Assembly (NCBI RefSeq): GCF_012912005.1
Contig: NZ_JABBEA010000018.1
Span: forward strand, 1-64,000
Direction: 5' to 3'
From: Paenibacillus sp. SZ31
GTDB lineage: Bacteria; Bacillota; Bacilli; Paenibacillales; Paenibacillaceae
DNA length: 64,000 nucleotides
In this document: in pieces, positions 18,936-28,837 of the stretch
Layout: every line of letters starts with the position of its first letter
Numbering within the stretch: position 1 is the stretch's first letter
Translations under genes and position numbers: made by a program
The notes under the pieces: generated by a model
What the model was told of the DNA's origin: nothing
Seen by the model: only the letters and a program-made list of their open reading frames with translations
Database searches by the model: none

Positions 18936-19968
18936 TACATCGCTTTCGAACGATAATCGAATACGAGCACATGTCCCCAAGAACTTCATCTTGGTGTTAG
19001 TCATTTGTTTTATTCTGCTCGGTGCAACTATGATTGCCTCACTGGTCTTTGGCTCTAGACCCGTGAGGTTTCATGAGTTAATCGACGGATTATTTCACCC
19101 GGAAGTAGACTCTTATGGGGCAAACATCGTGCGCAAACGGATCTCCCGAACAGTCTTCAGCTTGTTATGCGGGGTAGCACTCGGCGTATCAGGAGCACTT
19201 ATGCAAGCCGTTACCCGGAACCCACTTGCCGACCCAAGTATATTGGGTGTCAATACAGGGGCATCCCTATTTGTGGTGATCGGTATTGCATTCCTGAACA
19301 TCAGCAGTGCCAATCAATATATCTGGCTGGCACTGGCCGGGGCTGCAATAACAGCTGTGTTCGTATTCGGAATCGGCTCAATGGGGCGTGGCGGAGCCAC
19401 GCCCATTAAGCTTGTTTTGGCCGGAGCGGCCATCAGTGCCGCGCTCTCCTCACTCGTCACTGCCATTATGATCCCTCGCTCTTATGTCATGGACCAGTTC
19501 AGGTTCTGGCAAGTGGGCAGCGTAGGATCGGCAACCTGGAGTGGAATCAGTACTTTCATCCCGTTCCTGCTCATTGGCATACTCATTGCATTTCTTACGG
19601 CCCCGGCACTGAACGCCTTAGCTCTGGGTGACGATGTTGCAACAGGACTCGGTGTTCGAACAGGAACACTTCGATTCATCGCGGCTCTTGCAGGGGTTCT
19701 ATTGTGCGGTGCAGCTACTGCACTGGCTGGACCTATTGGTTTCATCGGATTGTTATCTACCCACGTCATACGCCTTATACTGGGCCCCGACTTACGTTTT
19801 GTCATACCCATGTCAGCCATAGCTGGAGCGATCATTCTAACGATATCCGATGTCGGTGGCAGACTCATCAGCAACCCTGGAGAGCTTGAAGTCGGCGTCG
19901 TTACCGCCTTTATAGGTGCTCCAATATTAATCATCCTCGCGATGCGATCGAAAGTGCGTTCATTATGA
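18928..19968 (+). CDS. FecCD-type iron-siderophore permease (1)
   Basis: 346 aa from the ATG at 18928, which overlaps the upstream stop. Ten-helix FecCD permease; ALGVSGALMQAVTRNPLADPSILG, AGAAISAALSSL and LAGPIGFIGLLSTHVIR (ATPase-coupling and family signature) are visible. Forms a heterodimer with the next product. Confidence 0.93.
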   Translation: MNSTSLSNDNRIRAHVPKNFILVLVICFILLGATMIASLVFGSRPVRFHELIDGLFHPEVDSYGANIVRKRISRTVFSLLCGVALGVSGALMQAVTRNPLADPSILGVNTGASLFVVIGIAFLNISSANQYIWLALAGAAITAVFVFGIGSMGRGGATPIKLVLAGAAISAALSSLVTAIMIPRSYVMDQFRFWQVGSVGSATWSGISTFIPFLLIGILIAFLTAPALNALALGDDVATGLGVRTGTLRFIAALAGVLLCGAATALAGPIGFIGLLSTHVIRLILGPDLRFVIPMSAIAGAIILTISDVGGRLISNPGELEVGVVTAFIGAPILIILAMRSKVRSL

Positions 19969-20996
19969 GAGATCAATCGATTGAATTTATTATGGCGGGC
20001 AGACGTCATCGACGTCGCCGCTGGATACTTGTCACCAGTCTCCTTGCCATACTTGCATGTGCTCTTTGCTGCGCCATGCTTTTGCTCGGCAACACAATCT
20101 ATCCGGTCAAAGATGTGATTAGCTCCCTTTCGGGAGAGAAGATCAAAGGTGTATCTTTTGCCGTGAATACGATACGTTTACCGAGAATGCTTACAGGTCT
20201 CTTTGCCGGATTTGCCTTCGGTATTGCAGGTTATACCTTCCAGACCATGTTGCGGAACCCGCTGGCGAATCCTAATGTTATCGGGATCACGTCAGGTTCA
20301 AGCGCTGCGGCTGTGTTTTGTATCGTCGTGCTTCATGCAAGCGGAGCCATTGTTTCCCTGGCTTCAGTGATTGCAGGTCTGGCTACGGTGTTGTTCATAT
20401 ATGTACTCTCCAGAGGAAAAGTGTTCTCCATCGGAAGGTTAATACTTATCGGGATCGGTATTCAAGCTATGCTTGATGCGGTCATCTCCTATCTCCTGCT
20501 GGTTAGTTCTGAAAAGGATATTCCTGCCGCAATCCGCTGGCTCACAGGTAGTCTGAACGGTTCTCAGATGAGTGCACTACCGCCTCTCGTGATTACCGTA
20601 CTCATCTGCTCACCCATCATCATGATGCTGGGCAAACACCTCAGTATATTGGAACTCGGAGAACAATCGGCATTTTCACTAGGTGTAGACACGGACAAGA
20701 CCAGAATTGCACTTATCGTGAGCTCGGTCTGCATGGTTGCCATTGCTACGGCGACTACAGGCCCGATTGCCTTTGTCTCCTTCCTTGCGGGACCTATTGC
20801 GAAGAGACTCGTAGGTGTTGGCTCTTCGAACATTCTCCCGGCAGGTCTGGTTGGCGTTAATCTGGTTCTTGCCTCAGATCTCATCGGACAGTTTGCTTTT
20901 GAGTACAGATTCCCCGTAGGCGTCATTACCGGATTACTCGGAGCACCGTATCTGATCTTCCTGTTAATCCGAATGAATCGTAAGGGGGAGTTATAA
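19965..20996 (+). CDS. FecCD-type iron-siderophore permease (2)
   Basis: 343 aa. Basic N-terminus (GRRHRRRRW) followed by ten helices. Signature segments IAGYTFQTMLRNPLANPNVIG and TGPIAFVSFLAGPIAKRLVG are present. Starts in a 4-base ATGA overlap with the first permease. Confidence 0.93.
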   Translation: MRDQSIEFIMAGRRHRRRRWILVTSLLAILACALCCAMLLLGNTIYPVKDVISSLSGEKIKGVSFAVNTIRLPRMLTGLFAGFAFGIAGYTFQTMLRNPLANPNVIGITSGSSAAAVFCIVVLHASGAIVSLASVIAGLATVLFIYVLSRGKVFSIGRLILIGIGIQAMLDAVISYLLLVSSEKDIPAAIRWLTGSLNGSQMSALPPLVITVLICSPIIMMLGKHLSILELGEQSAFSLGVDTDKTRIALIVSSVCMVAIATATTGPIAFVSFLAGPIAKRLVGVGSSNILPAGLVGVNLVLASDLIGQFAFEYRFPVGVITGLLGAPYLIFLLIRMNRKGEL

Positions 20997-21796
20997 TGAA
21001 ACCGACACATGTATTTGAAGCGAAACAACTCGTTGCCGGATATGAAAATAAAACCATTATCCACGGCGTGGATATCGTTATACCGAGCAACCAAATAAGC
21101 GTCATTATTGGCTCTAATGGCTGCGGTAAGTCTACCCTTTTGAAAACGATGGCCAGGCTCATTAAGCCTACATCTGGCAGCATTACGTTGGACGGCAAAG
21201 CCATTAGCAAGATCCCACCCAAGCAATTGGCTCGCGTGATCGGGTTACTGCCGCAGTCTCCCATTGTTCCGGAAGGCATTTCAGTAGCCGATCTGGTTGG
21301 CCGTGGAAGGTTTCCACACCAATCCTTGTTCAGTGGCTGGACCAAAAAGGATTACGAGGCCGTGGCCGAAGCCATGACCATTATGAACATCACCGAGTTT
21401 GCCAATCACAATATAGATGAGCTTTCAGGCGGACAACGTCAGCGTGTGTGGATTGCCATGGCGCTAGCGCAACAGACCGATATCCTTTTTCTCGATGAGC
21501 CGACGACTTTCTTGGATATTACGTATCAAGTTGAGATCCTGGACCTGCTTACCGAGCTGAATCGCAAACATGGAACGACCATTGTGATGGTACTGCACGA
21601 TATCAACTTATCGGCGCGATATGCGGATCATATCTTTGCACTTCACACCGGAAAACTTGTGGCTGAGGGTAAGCCCGCAGAGGTCATAACCGCACCACAG
21701 GTCAAAGACATTTTCGGATTGGAATGTACGGTCATTGAAGATCCCGTTTCAGGATCACCGATGGTGGTGCCCAAAGGGCGATATCATGCGAAATAG
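20996..21796 (+). CDS. iron-siderophore ABC transporter ATPase
   Basis: 266 aa. Walker A GSNGCGKST, Q-loop LLPQSPI, signature LSGGQRQRVWIAMALAQ, Walker B ILFLDEPTTFLD, switch VLHDINLSARYAD. FhuC/FecE type. Its ATG shares one base with the upstream stop (TAATG). Drives import through the two FecCD subunits. Confidence 0.95.
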   Translation: MKPTHVFEAKQLVAGYENKTIIHGVDIVIPSNQISVIIGSNGCGKSTLLKTMARLIKPTSGSITLDGKAISKIPPKQLARVIGLLPQSPIVPEGISVADLVGRGRFPHQSLFSGWTKKDYEAVAEAMTIMNITEFANHNIDELSGGQRQRVWIAMALAQQTDILFLDEPTTFLDITYQVEILDLLTELNRKHGTTIVMVLHDINLSARYADHIFALHTGKLVAEGKPAEVITAPQVKDIFGLECTVIEDPVSGSPMVVPKGRYHAK

Positions 21797-21800
21797 ACAA

Positions 21801-21852
21801 ATAGCGGCAGTTGCGACAAAGATCCTTTGTCCCGACTGTCGCTATCTTATTT
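21801..21852. terminator. convergent terminator
   Basis: Long imperfect hairpin (ATAGCGGCAGT... / ...ACTGTCGCTAT, loop GATC) followed by CTTATTTTTG. Ends the iron operon. Confidence 0.8.
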
Positions 21853-21857
21853 TTGAC

Positions 21858-23072
21858 CTAATCCGTTTTAGCTAAAAAACGAATAGTCACCGAGGTCCCC
21901 TGACCTTTGGCGCTGTGATATTCGATCGTTCCTTCATACTTTTCCACGATGTTATAACAGATCATTAATCCCAGTCCCGTCCCATTCGTTTTCAATGAAT
22001 AAAATGGAGTCCCTAGTGACTTTACCTCTTCCTCTGTCATGCCGCTTCCCTGATCCGTTATTCTCATCTCCACCCACTGCTTCACTCGCTTCGCTGTTAC
22101 TCTAACGGTTGTGCCCGCATCCGAAGCTTCCAGTGCATTTTTGATGAGATTGATCAGCAACTGCTTGAACTCAATCGTATTAATAAGAATTGTACAGCCC
22201 TCTTCCACCTGCATATCCATATGTTTGTCCGACAACATCGCATAGGAGCTGAGCAGACCTGTCACACCCTCTAGAACTTCCTTAACATCCACCTTCTCTG
22301 GTCTCAGTTCTCTATTAGGTTTGGCAAGGGTCAGAAATTGAGAGGTCACCTGTTCGACGGTATTCAACTCATCAATCATTAAAGCAAACTTATTTCTCAC
22401 CGGTTGCTCAAAAGAGGTGTCTTCTCGATACAGCTGCAAAAAACCTCGCACAACCGTCACTGGATTTCGAATTTCATGTGCAACGGCAGCCGTTAAATGG
22501 GCGATCATTTTCAAACGCTCTGATTGCTGCAATTGTTCAAAATACAGTTGTTGCTTCCTCATCCGAGAAAAGGTCAGGTGGAAAATAAGAAATAGAATGA
22601 TTTGGCTCGCCATAATATTGATAAAATTGCCGACCACATCCGTATGTATATATGCATACTCTTTCCCTTGGTTATACAGAAGATTGTAACCAAACGTAAT
22701 GAGGATCAAAATTCCGTTTAGAATCAACGAACAATAGAATAATTTCAGATCATAGAACAGGATCGCGAGGGCTGGAAGAAGACAAATGAGAATATAGGTT
22801 GTCCACGACTGGGGATATAGAAAAGCAAGCGTATAGAAGTATGCAAACCCGATCAGAATGATGCTTAATCTAAAGGAAAACGTCTCCACCTTTGGATACA
22901 GCAATAAACATACGGCCAGAACGGTTACGCATAGGCAATGGATCACATACCCCACCGTAATCCCGTTCAATTCAGTCGTGGACAGGATTAATCCCGATAA
23001 CATCAGAGCAATGATCGTAAGCATTGAGATGTAATACGTTTTCCGATTGATCTGATTGTGCAATTCTTTCAT
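21858..23072 (-). CDS. membrane sensor histidine kinase (sporulation-kinase-like)
   Basis: 404 aa. About six membrane segments in residues 12-170, then HisKA with H-box VAHEIRNPVTVVRG (about residue 200). HATPase boxes follow: LLINLIKNALEAS, ITDQGSGM and GTGLGLMICY. No response regulator is adjacent, so it is an orphan kinase. The short membrane sensor plus HEIRNP box is like KinB-type phosphorelay kinases, which is inference. Confidence 0.88.
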   Translation of the reverse strand: MKELHNQINRKTYYISMLTIIALMLSGLILSTTELNGITVGYVIHCLCVTVLAVCLLLYPKVETFSFRLSIILIGFAYFYTLAFLYPQSWTTYILICLLPALAILFYDLKLFYCSLILNGILILITFGYNLLYNQGKEYAYIHTDVVGNFINIMASQIILFLIFHLTFSRMRKQQLYFEQLQQSERLKMIAHLTAAVAHEIRNPVTVVRGFLQLYREDTSFEQPVRNKFALMIDELNTVEQVTSQFLTLAKPNRELRPEKVDVKEVLEGVTGLLSSYAMLSDKHMDMQVEEGCTILINTIEFKQLLINLIKNALEASDAGTTVRVTAKRVKQWVEMRITDQGSGMTEEEVKSLGTPFYSLKTNGTGLGLMICYNIVEKYEGTIEYHSAKGQGTSVTIRFLAKTD

Positions 23073-23340
23073 GAATTCACCACTTTTAGATGGATTTAGA
23101 CGCAGGTAGGCGACTTTGTTCTAAAATGTTGGAAATTCCTCTGGTATGCCGCTGTCCGCTTTCTACATTATTATTGTATCTTATTTAACAACCTGCATAC
23201 TACGGGCTCTGATTAAACATCCACTCATAAAAGCGGACTACACTAAAAAGCCATACGGATGATTGTCCGTACGGCTGAATTAACACTTTGTTTTTACTTA
23301 TGCATAACACATGCGTGATTGATGAATAACGGTACGAAGA

Positions 23341-24480
23341 TTACTTCCAGAGCTCTTCGGCAATTTCCTTAATGAACGCAATCTTGCGCCATTGCTGTTC
23401 CTCGGTCAGATGGTTACCTTCTTCCGTGGAAGCGAAGCCGCATTGCGGGCTCAGGCAGATTCGATCCAGATCAACATATTGTTTGGCTTCCTCGATCCGT
23501 TTCAGAATATCTTCCTTATTCTCCAGCTCTCCAAATTTGGAAGAGAAGAGGCCCAGCACGACCTGCTGATTGTCCTTCAGGAAACGAAGTGGCTTGAAGT
23601 CACCAGCCCGTTCTGTATCGAACTCCAGGTAAAAGCCAGAGTAGTTATCGATGCTCAGAAGTGTCTGCGCAATCGGCTCGTAACCGCCACCGACTCCTGC
23701 AAACGTTGAAACATAATTACCGCGGCAGACATGAGTGGTTACCACGAGGTCTTCCGGCAGGCCGGATACCACTTCTTCGTTCAGTTTTGCAAGTTCGTTT
23801 GCATACTCTTCCACATTGACGCCAATCTGCTCCATCACTGTGATGAACTGTTGGTCACATAGTGCGCCCCATGTGCAATCATCAATCTGAATGCTGCGGC
23901 AGCCGGCTTCATAGAAGGCCAAGATGGATACTTTGTATGCCTTAGCAATATCCGAAAGAAGCTCTTGGCGGTTCGGATAGACGGCCTGTGTACTTTCCTT
24001 ATTATCTGCCCGATCCAATTCGAATAGGAACTGTGCAGCCGCTGGGATGGATTGACGGGCAACAACGTCCTCGCCAGCCGTAGCTTTCAAGAAGGCATAA
24101 TGCGCTACAAATGGATGACTGCTGTAACTAATTTTACCGGTCAGACGAGCTGTTTCCGGTCTGGATGTCGCACCGTTGAATCGATAACCCTCATCAATAA
24201 TTGTCCGCTCTACACCATCCAGTCCCCAGAAGAAGTCCAGATGCCACCAAGAGCGGCGGAATTCGCCGTCGGTTACAGCTTGAAGGCCAACCTCTTTTTG
24301 TTTTTGTACGAGTTTCACAATCTCGGCGTTCTCTACTTCATTCAACTGTTCCGTGGTGATTTCGCCGTTCTGGTATTTTAATCTGGCATCTTTCAACGCA
24401 CTCGGGCGCAGGAAACTACCAACAATATCATAACGAAATGGAGTGACGGTTCGCTGTTTAGGTTCTGTTTGTGTGCTCAT
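23341..24480 (-). CDS. cobalamin-independent methionine synthase-like (MetE C-domain, YxjG/YxjH type)
   Basis: 379 aa. Single MetE C-terminal-type TIM barrel: VGSFLRPSALKDAR, AVTDGEFRRSWWHLDFFWGLDG, IQIDDCTWG, TTHVCRGNY and LSPQCGFASTEEGN supply the usual His/Cys zinc ligands. Lacks the MetE N-terminal half, as in YxjG/YxjH of B. subtilis. Expected to transfer methyl to homocysteine; donor uncertain. A paralogue is at 56219-57304. I see no S-box leader upstream. Confidence 0.88.
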   Translation of the reverse strand: MSTQTEPKQRTVTPFRYDIVGSFLRPSALKDARLKYQNGEITTEQLNEVENAEIVKLVQKQKEVGLQAVTDGEFRRSWWHLDFFWGLDGVERTIIDEGYRFNGATSRPETARLTGKISYSSHPFVAHYAFLKATAGEDVVARQSIPAAAQFLFELDRADNKESTQAVYPNRQELLSDIAKAYKVSILAFYEAGCRSIQIDDCTWGALCDQQFITVMEQIGVNVEEYANELAKLNEEVVSGLPEDLVVTTHVCRGNYVSTFAGVGGGYEPIAQTLLSIDNYSGFYLEFDTERAGDFKPLRFLKDNQQVVLGLFSSKFGELENKEDILKRIEEAKQYVDLDRICLSPQCGFASTEEGNHLTEEQQWRKIAFIKEIAEELWK

Positions 24481-24558
24481 ATAGGTTAATCTCCCCGTTT
24501 ATCATTATAGAATTAAATATAACATATCTGATCGGAATAACCGTTCTACGAAAGAGTT

Positions 24559-24593
24559 ATAGCCCGTTATAGTTATTAGCTATAACGGGCTAT
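24559..24593 (-). terminator. perfect 14-bp inverted repeat behind the polysaccharide operon
   Basis: ATAGCCCGTTATAG, 7-nt loop, perfect complement, between the end of the 617-aa membrane gene and the MetE-like start. No T-tract on the minus strand, so either a weak terminator or an operator for the MetE-like gene. Confidence 0.5.
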
Positions 24594-24680
24594 ATTTTAG
24601 GAGACTCTATATAATCATCAAGTATTCAATCTAATCTTACCTGACTCGATGTCCAGAACAGGATCTCAACACCTATGATC

Positions 24681-26534
24681 TCACGTCAACGTAAGAACGA
24701 TCTGATCCCCGGAACGGGTGATTTTGTAGATACCCTCCTGCATGTCGATGCCATAATGCTTTTTCAGCAACCACTTGGCGTTGAGATCCGTCTCCACGAC
24801 CACCAGATAATCATAGCCGCTCAGCAGGTTGTCCATATTGTCCTCATAGAACAACACAATCCCGTCTACATGTGGAGCATACAAGAAATACTTCCCGACA
24901 TATTGCATGTAATAGTTCGTGACCTGCTGGTCCCTGTCTGAGGCGTAGAAGAGATATCTGTTAGTATCCTCCTGCCCATTTGAGTACCACCGATCACCAG
25001 TAACCGCATGAATCTTGGAAGGGAGCGTTGTATCATAGCTTTGGGCGATAGAGATGATACCATTGTATTCAGACAAAAGAATGGTGGCCGCAACCGCCAT
25101 ACAGCCGATAATGCCTTTTTGATAATGCCCCTTCGTCTTGACCGTCTTAAAGGATTGATAATCAGGCACTTCACCAATCCGATAGTGGAATGAACGCTCC
25201 AGGTCGATCGCAGCACACAACACTAGCCCCCCGGCAAACAGCACCACGATACTCGATGCATACCGCTCAAATCCAGCCAGCACAATCGCTTCATCCAGTG
25301 GCATGGAGAAGAGATACAACGCCAGAATACCCGCATAGTACAGTAACAGTACAACGTCCAGCGCAATCAATGCTTTCCACAGGTTCCACTTCTTCTTGAG
25401 CACCACAACGGCAAATACCGAAGCTCCGATCGCGATAAGCTGGAAAATTACAATGCCGAGCACAGGCCTGGACGTGATATCTATGCTTGATTTCAGGAAC
25501 AGCATCAGAATTTCCCATTTCTGTTCCCCCGTCTTGCCCGCTTTGATCACCGAGGCTGTTCCCTCGAACTTGTTATCAATTCCTCGGAATACTGTCGCCA
25601 TTCGCCAGCTCCAGCCGAAATACGGAAGTAATGAACCACCAATGGTACCAAGCACAGCCAGTCCAACTTTCCAGTTCGAGCGCTGCCCATTTCTCAGCCA
25701 AGTGTACAACAGGAAGATCAGGCCGATCGCTGCGAAAATAATACCCGTACTTTTGATGATCATCAGCAATCCTGCCAGTGGAAGAACAACAATACATGCG
25801 TTTTTTATGTCATTACGATACTGGTAGATGACTGCCAAGATCGCAAGCGCATAAATTGGAAGCATGAAGTCCACGAGCAGATTGGTAATCCGAATCGTAA
25901 GGTTGAAGAACGATAGCGTAGATAACCCGAGTCCGAGAAAAGCATATAGCAGAAAGCGTTTCTTCTCCGATACGATGCCAAACATAGCATAGAAACAGGA
26001 AAAGATCAGCAGACCTTGTGCCAAGAGCATCACGGATTGGGAATGCCCCATAAAGCGACAGACATAATAAATGAAAGACGAAGTTCCCAACGGGTAATTT
26101 TTAAAATCAATCAGGGTGGAGTCTGCTGTCGGAAAGGCATTCGTACTCAGCATCTGTTTCAACACAATGGCCCAGTGCGAGAAGTTATCGTAGTGTGTCA
26201 ATTCATTTTGGAACAGAATCAGCAAAAAGATGAATGTTCCGCCCAGAAAAGAAAACTGAAATAACGAGAACAATAACTGCGGCTTTGTCCCTCGTCGGAC
26301 AGCTTGAACCAGCGTACTCCTAAACAGCACCAAGCCTACGATCAACACAACAATACTTCCTATAAAGAGCTGACCTGCCAAGCCGGCGAAATATACGATA
26401 CAGGCTATCGCAGAAAACACAAATACGGGGATGAACTCCCACCGTAGTGCAAGTGTCTTCCGAACAAACTGCATATAACCAACAAAGGAGAATATCAATA
26501 AAACTCCCATCACAAATTGAAGCACAATGAGCAT
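24681..26534 (-). CDS. large polytopic membrane protein of polysaccharide operon
   Basis: 617 aa with roughly 12-14 membrane segments and a C-terminal soluble tail of about 110 residues (SKIHAVTGDRWYSNGQEDTN, LSGYDYLVVVETD). A conserved-looking loop (NYPLGTSSFIYYVCRF) faces outside, the layout of GT-C type glycosyltransferases or O-antigen-ligase-like proteins. Third gene behind the cellulose-synthase-like protein with 11 bp spacing. Role in polymer assembly is inference. Confidence 0.65.
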   Translation of the reverse strand: MLIVLQFVMGVLLIFSFVGYMQFVRKTLALRWEFIPVFVFSAIACIVYFAGLAGQLFIGSIVVLIVGLVLFRSTLVQAVRRGTKPQLLFSLFQFSFLGGTFIFLLILFQNELTHYDNFSHWAIVLKQMLSTNAFPTADSTLIDFKNYPLGTSSFIYYVCRFMGHSQSVMLLAQGLLIFSCFYAMFGIVSEKKRFLLYAFLGLGLSTLSFFNLTIRITNLLVDFMLPIYALAILAVIYQYRNDIKNACIVVLPLAGLLMIIKSTGIIFAAIGLIFLLYTWLRNGQRSNWKVGLAVLGTIGGSLLPYFGWSWRMATVFRGIDNKFEGTASVIKAGKTGEQKWEILMLFLKSSIDITSRPVLGIVIFQLIAIGASVFAVVVLKKKWNLWKALIALDVVLLLYYAGILALYLFSMPLDEAIVLAGFERYASSIVVLFAGGLVLCAAIDLERSFHYRIGEVPDYQSFKTVKTKGHYQKGIIGCMAVAATILLSEYNGIISIAQSYDTTLPSKIHAVTGDRWYSNGQEDTNRYLFYASDRDQQVTNYYMQYVGKYFLYAPHVDGIVLFYEDNMDNLLSGYDYLVVVETDLNAKWLLKKHYGIDMQEGIYKITRSGDQIVLTLT

Positions 26535-26545
26535 CTTTATCTCTC

Positions 26546-28837
26546 CTAACCCTCTCTGGTGGAACGATCGGAATGTGGCTGAATCAAATCAGTCAGCAAT
26601 TGCTCGATCAGGCCCTTCTCCACAATATCATCGATATTCTCCACCGAGAGAAGCACTTCGCGCTCACGGGCTGTCGTTTTTCCCGTATGTTTCAAAATAA
26701 CTTCAATATTACTCTTCGTATAAAAAGTAACGACCGCTCCTGCCTCAATATCACCATGGAAACCCGTCGCGGAAAAGAAACGATAATTGAAGCTGCGCAG
26801 CGTACATCCAGCATCATTGGTGAAATGCACTGGAAGCTTAAGGGAAAGCCGCGGCATTTTCCGCTGATCCGATTTCGGTTGAACAATACGTTTTTTCACA
26901 TTGCGAAGCATATCGTCATAAGCCGTATCCCACAGATTCATCTGCTCTGGCAACGAGTGTTTACGATCGTAGATGATTTGCATATATTGGCGGTTATCAT
27001 TCTCATCAATTGGTTGAACCGTTGCGGAGTAACGCCAGCCCTCTCCATCCTGTTTCACATAAACGATGACTGCATCGAGGTTGGCCTCATACCGGTCGGT
27101 TTTGACGACCAGAGAGATGATTTTCTGTTCAGCCAAATAAATGGGATAAGGGACATAGAAGGCAATACCTTGTTCGGATACATCAACCGTTTTGGCCTGA
27201 TATCGCAGATTGTTGGCTTGGTCGTGGATTGTGACATCCTCCTGCGCTCGAATCCGTTCTGTCTCCCGATAAGCACGGCGACCGACCATGAAGAACAGGG
27301 CGTAACATAGCGCAATCATATTATGAATGAGCCAGAAAATAATGATACTGCTGAAAAATAGCGCAATGCCATACTTGCCATTTACATACCGAATCACGGC
27401 TGCGATGGAAAGCAACAGCAGGAAGATATGCGGTAGTGCATATAACAGCGCAGACATCCATTGTCGACCACTCGCTCTGCTTTTGTTGGTAACCTTGAAT
27501 TTTTTCTCTCGAATACCCAGCGTTTCAAGGAGAACCGGCCAGATCAGATAAGGCATAAATATGGTATCGATAACCTGACTCCAGCGCTGATTCCGAATAT
27601 TGCTGGACAGATATCGCATGGATACACTGTAGAAGAAATAGGATGGAAGCCAGAATATTAAGATTTGCCAGAAGGTTGTGTTCACAATCTGGAAGTCGAA
27701 TAACGCAAATAAAATAGGCGCCAAAATGAAAATCAACCGGTTAAAGAAGGACCACCAGTATAAGAAACTACTCAAGTAGGTCACTCTCGTCCAGAAAGGA
27801 AGCTTCCCGGATAAAGGTGCACGCGTATTCTGCAGGCTCTGAATGATACCCCTTGCCCAGCGAATCCGCTGCTTAATCATGCTCTTCACTGTTGTTGTCG
27901 TCTGCCCGGCAGCTTGAACCTCTTGAGTCGCATAGGTAATATAACCTTCCTGCTGCAAGCGGATGCTTGTCTCAAAGTCCTCGGTGATTGTATTGAGCGG
28001 AAAACCTCCGATGTCTTCCATACCTTGGCGGGAAATAATCGTATTGCTTCCTGTATAGGCTACCGCATTGGAGGCATTACGCAGGATGTTCACTTCTCTG
28101 GAGAAGAAATCCTGTTCATTCGGAATGCCTTGCTCTGCATACAGGTTAAACTGGAATAGATCCGGGTTGTAGAAGCTCTGCGGGGTCTGTACCAGACCAA
28201 GCTTGAACTTAGGGTCCATTTCATCCTGCCTACGAGGACGCCATTCTTCATTCTCCTTAATGAACGTGGAGAGCAGGAAATAAGGGACCGTTTTCATCAA
28301 AAAGGTATGCTGTGGAATCATATCTGCATCAAACGTTGCAATGAGCGGAGAAGAGCTTTTGCTCAGTGCATTGTTCAGATTACCAGACTTGGCATCTTTA
28401 TTCCCCGGAAACCCCAGATATCCGATACCAAACTGTCTGGCAAGTTCCTCCACCTCAGGCCTTGCTCCATCATCACAGATATAGATATGAACCTTCTGCT
28501 TGTCCGGATAATCCATGAACGTACAAGCATTAACGGTTTTATATAACAGGTCGACGGGCTCATTATGGGTAGCGATAAATACATCCACATCCGGATAATA
28601 CTCCGGCGGAACGGTTGGAAAGTCGAGCTGTGTACGTTCTTTTTGCATCTTTTGAAAGAATAATTCAAAGGTTGTCAGTACGGTGACCGTTTCAGCCACA
28701 ATCAGCAGCATACCGAAAATGACGTTTAGAACGCCTTCCCCCCATGGCAACGTAAAGAACGTACGCCAGACCAAATAAATCGACATCAGAATCATCGTGA
28801 TGACAAAAAAGATATTCTGCCTTTTTTCGTTTTGCAC
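26546..28837 (-). CDS. cellulose-synthase-like GT2 with C-terminal PilZ domains
   Basis: 763 aa from the GTG at 28837, whose AAGGAGG is 11 nt upstream and which shares one base with the preceding stop. GT2 motifs: FIATHNEP, ICDDGARPEV (D), TFDADMIP (DxD), TITEDFETSIRLQ (TED) and QRIRWARG (QxxRW), flanked by membrane helices as in BcsA. A PilZ domain follows (RETER as RxxxR, DVSEQG as DxSxxG), so c-di-GMP activation is expected. A second PilZ-like stretch begins RKMPRLSLKLPVHF but lacks a clean DxSxxG. The polymer is unknown. Confidence 0.9.
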   Translation of the reverse strand: MQNEKRQNIFFVITMILMSIYLVWRTFFTLPWGEGVLNVIFGMLLIVAETVTVLTTFELFFQKMQKERTQLDFPTVPPEYYPDVDVFIATHNEPVDLLYKTVNACTFMDYPDKQKVHIYICDDGARPEVEELARQFGIGYLGFPGNKDAKSGNLNNALSKSSSPLIATFDADMIPQHTFLMKTVPYFLLSTFIKENEEWRPRRQDEMDPKFKLGLVQTPQSFYNPDLFQFNLYAEQGIPNEQDFFSREVNILRNASNAVAYTGSNTIISRQGMEDIGGFPLNTITEDFETSIRLQQEGYITYATQEVQAAGQTTTTVKSMIKQRIRWARGIIQSLQNTRAPLSGKLPFWTRVTYLSSFLYWWSFFNRLIFILAPILFALFDFQIVNTTFWQILIFWLPSYFFYSVSMRYLSSNIRNQRWSQVIDTIFMPYLIWPVLLETLGIREKKFKVTNKSRASGRQWMSALLYALPHIFLLLLSIAAVIRYVNGKYGIALFFSSIIIFWLIHNMIALCYALFFMVGRRAYRETERIRAQEDVTIHDQANNLRYQAKTVDVSEQGIAFYVPYPIYLAEQKIISLVVKTDRYEANLDAVIVYVKQDGEGWRYSATVQPIDENDNRQYMQIIYDRKHSLPEQMNLWDTAYDDMLRNVKKRIVQPKSDQRKMPRLSLKLPVHFTNDAGCTLRSFNYRFFSATGFHGDIEAGAVVTFYTKSNIEVILKHTGKTTAREREVLLSVENIDDIVEKGLIEQLLTDLIQPHSDRSTREG

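Noticed and set aside
24481-24680. S-box (SAM riboswitch) before the MetE-like gene
   Set aside because: Only a simple 14-bp hairpin is present; the S-box core motifs were not found here nor before 57304.
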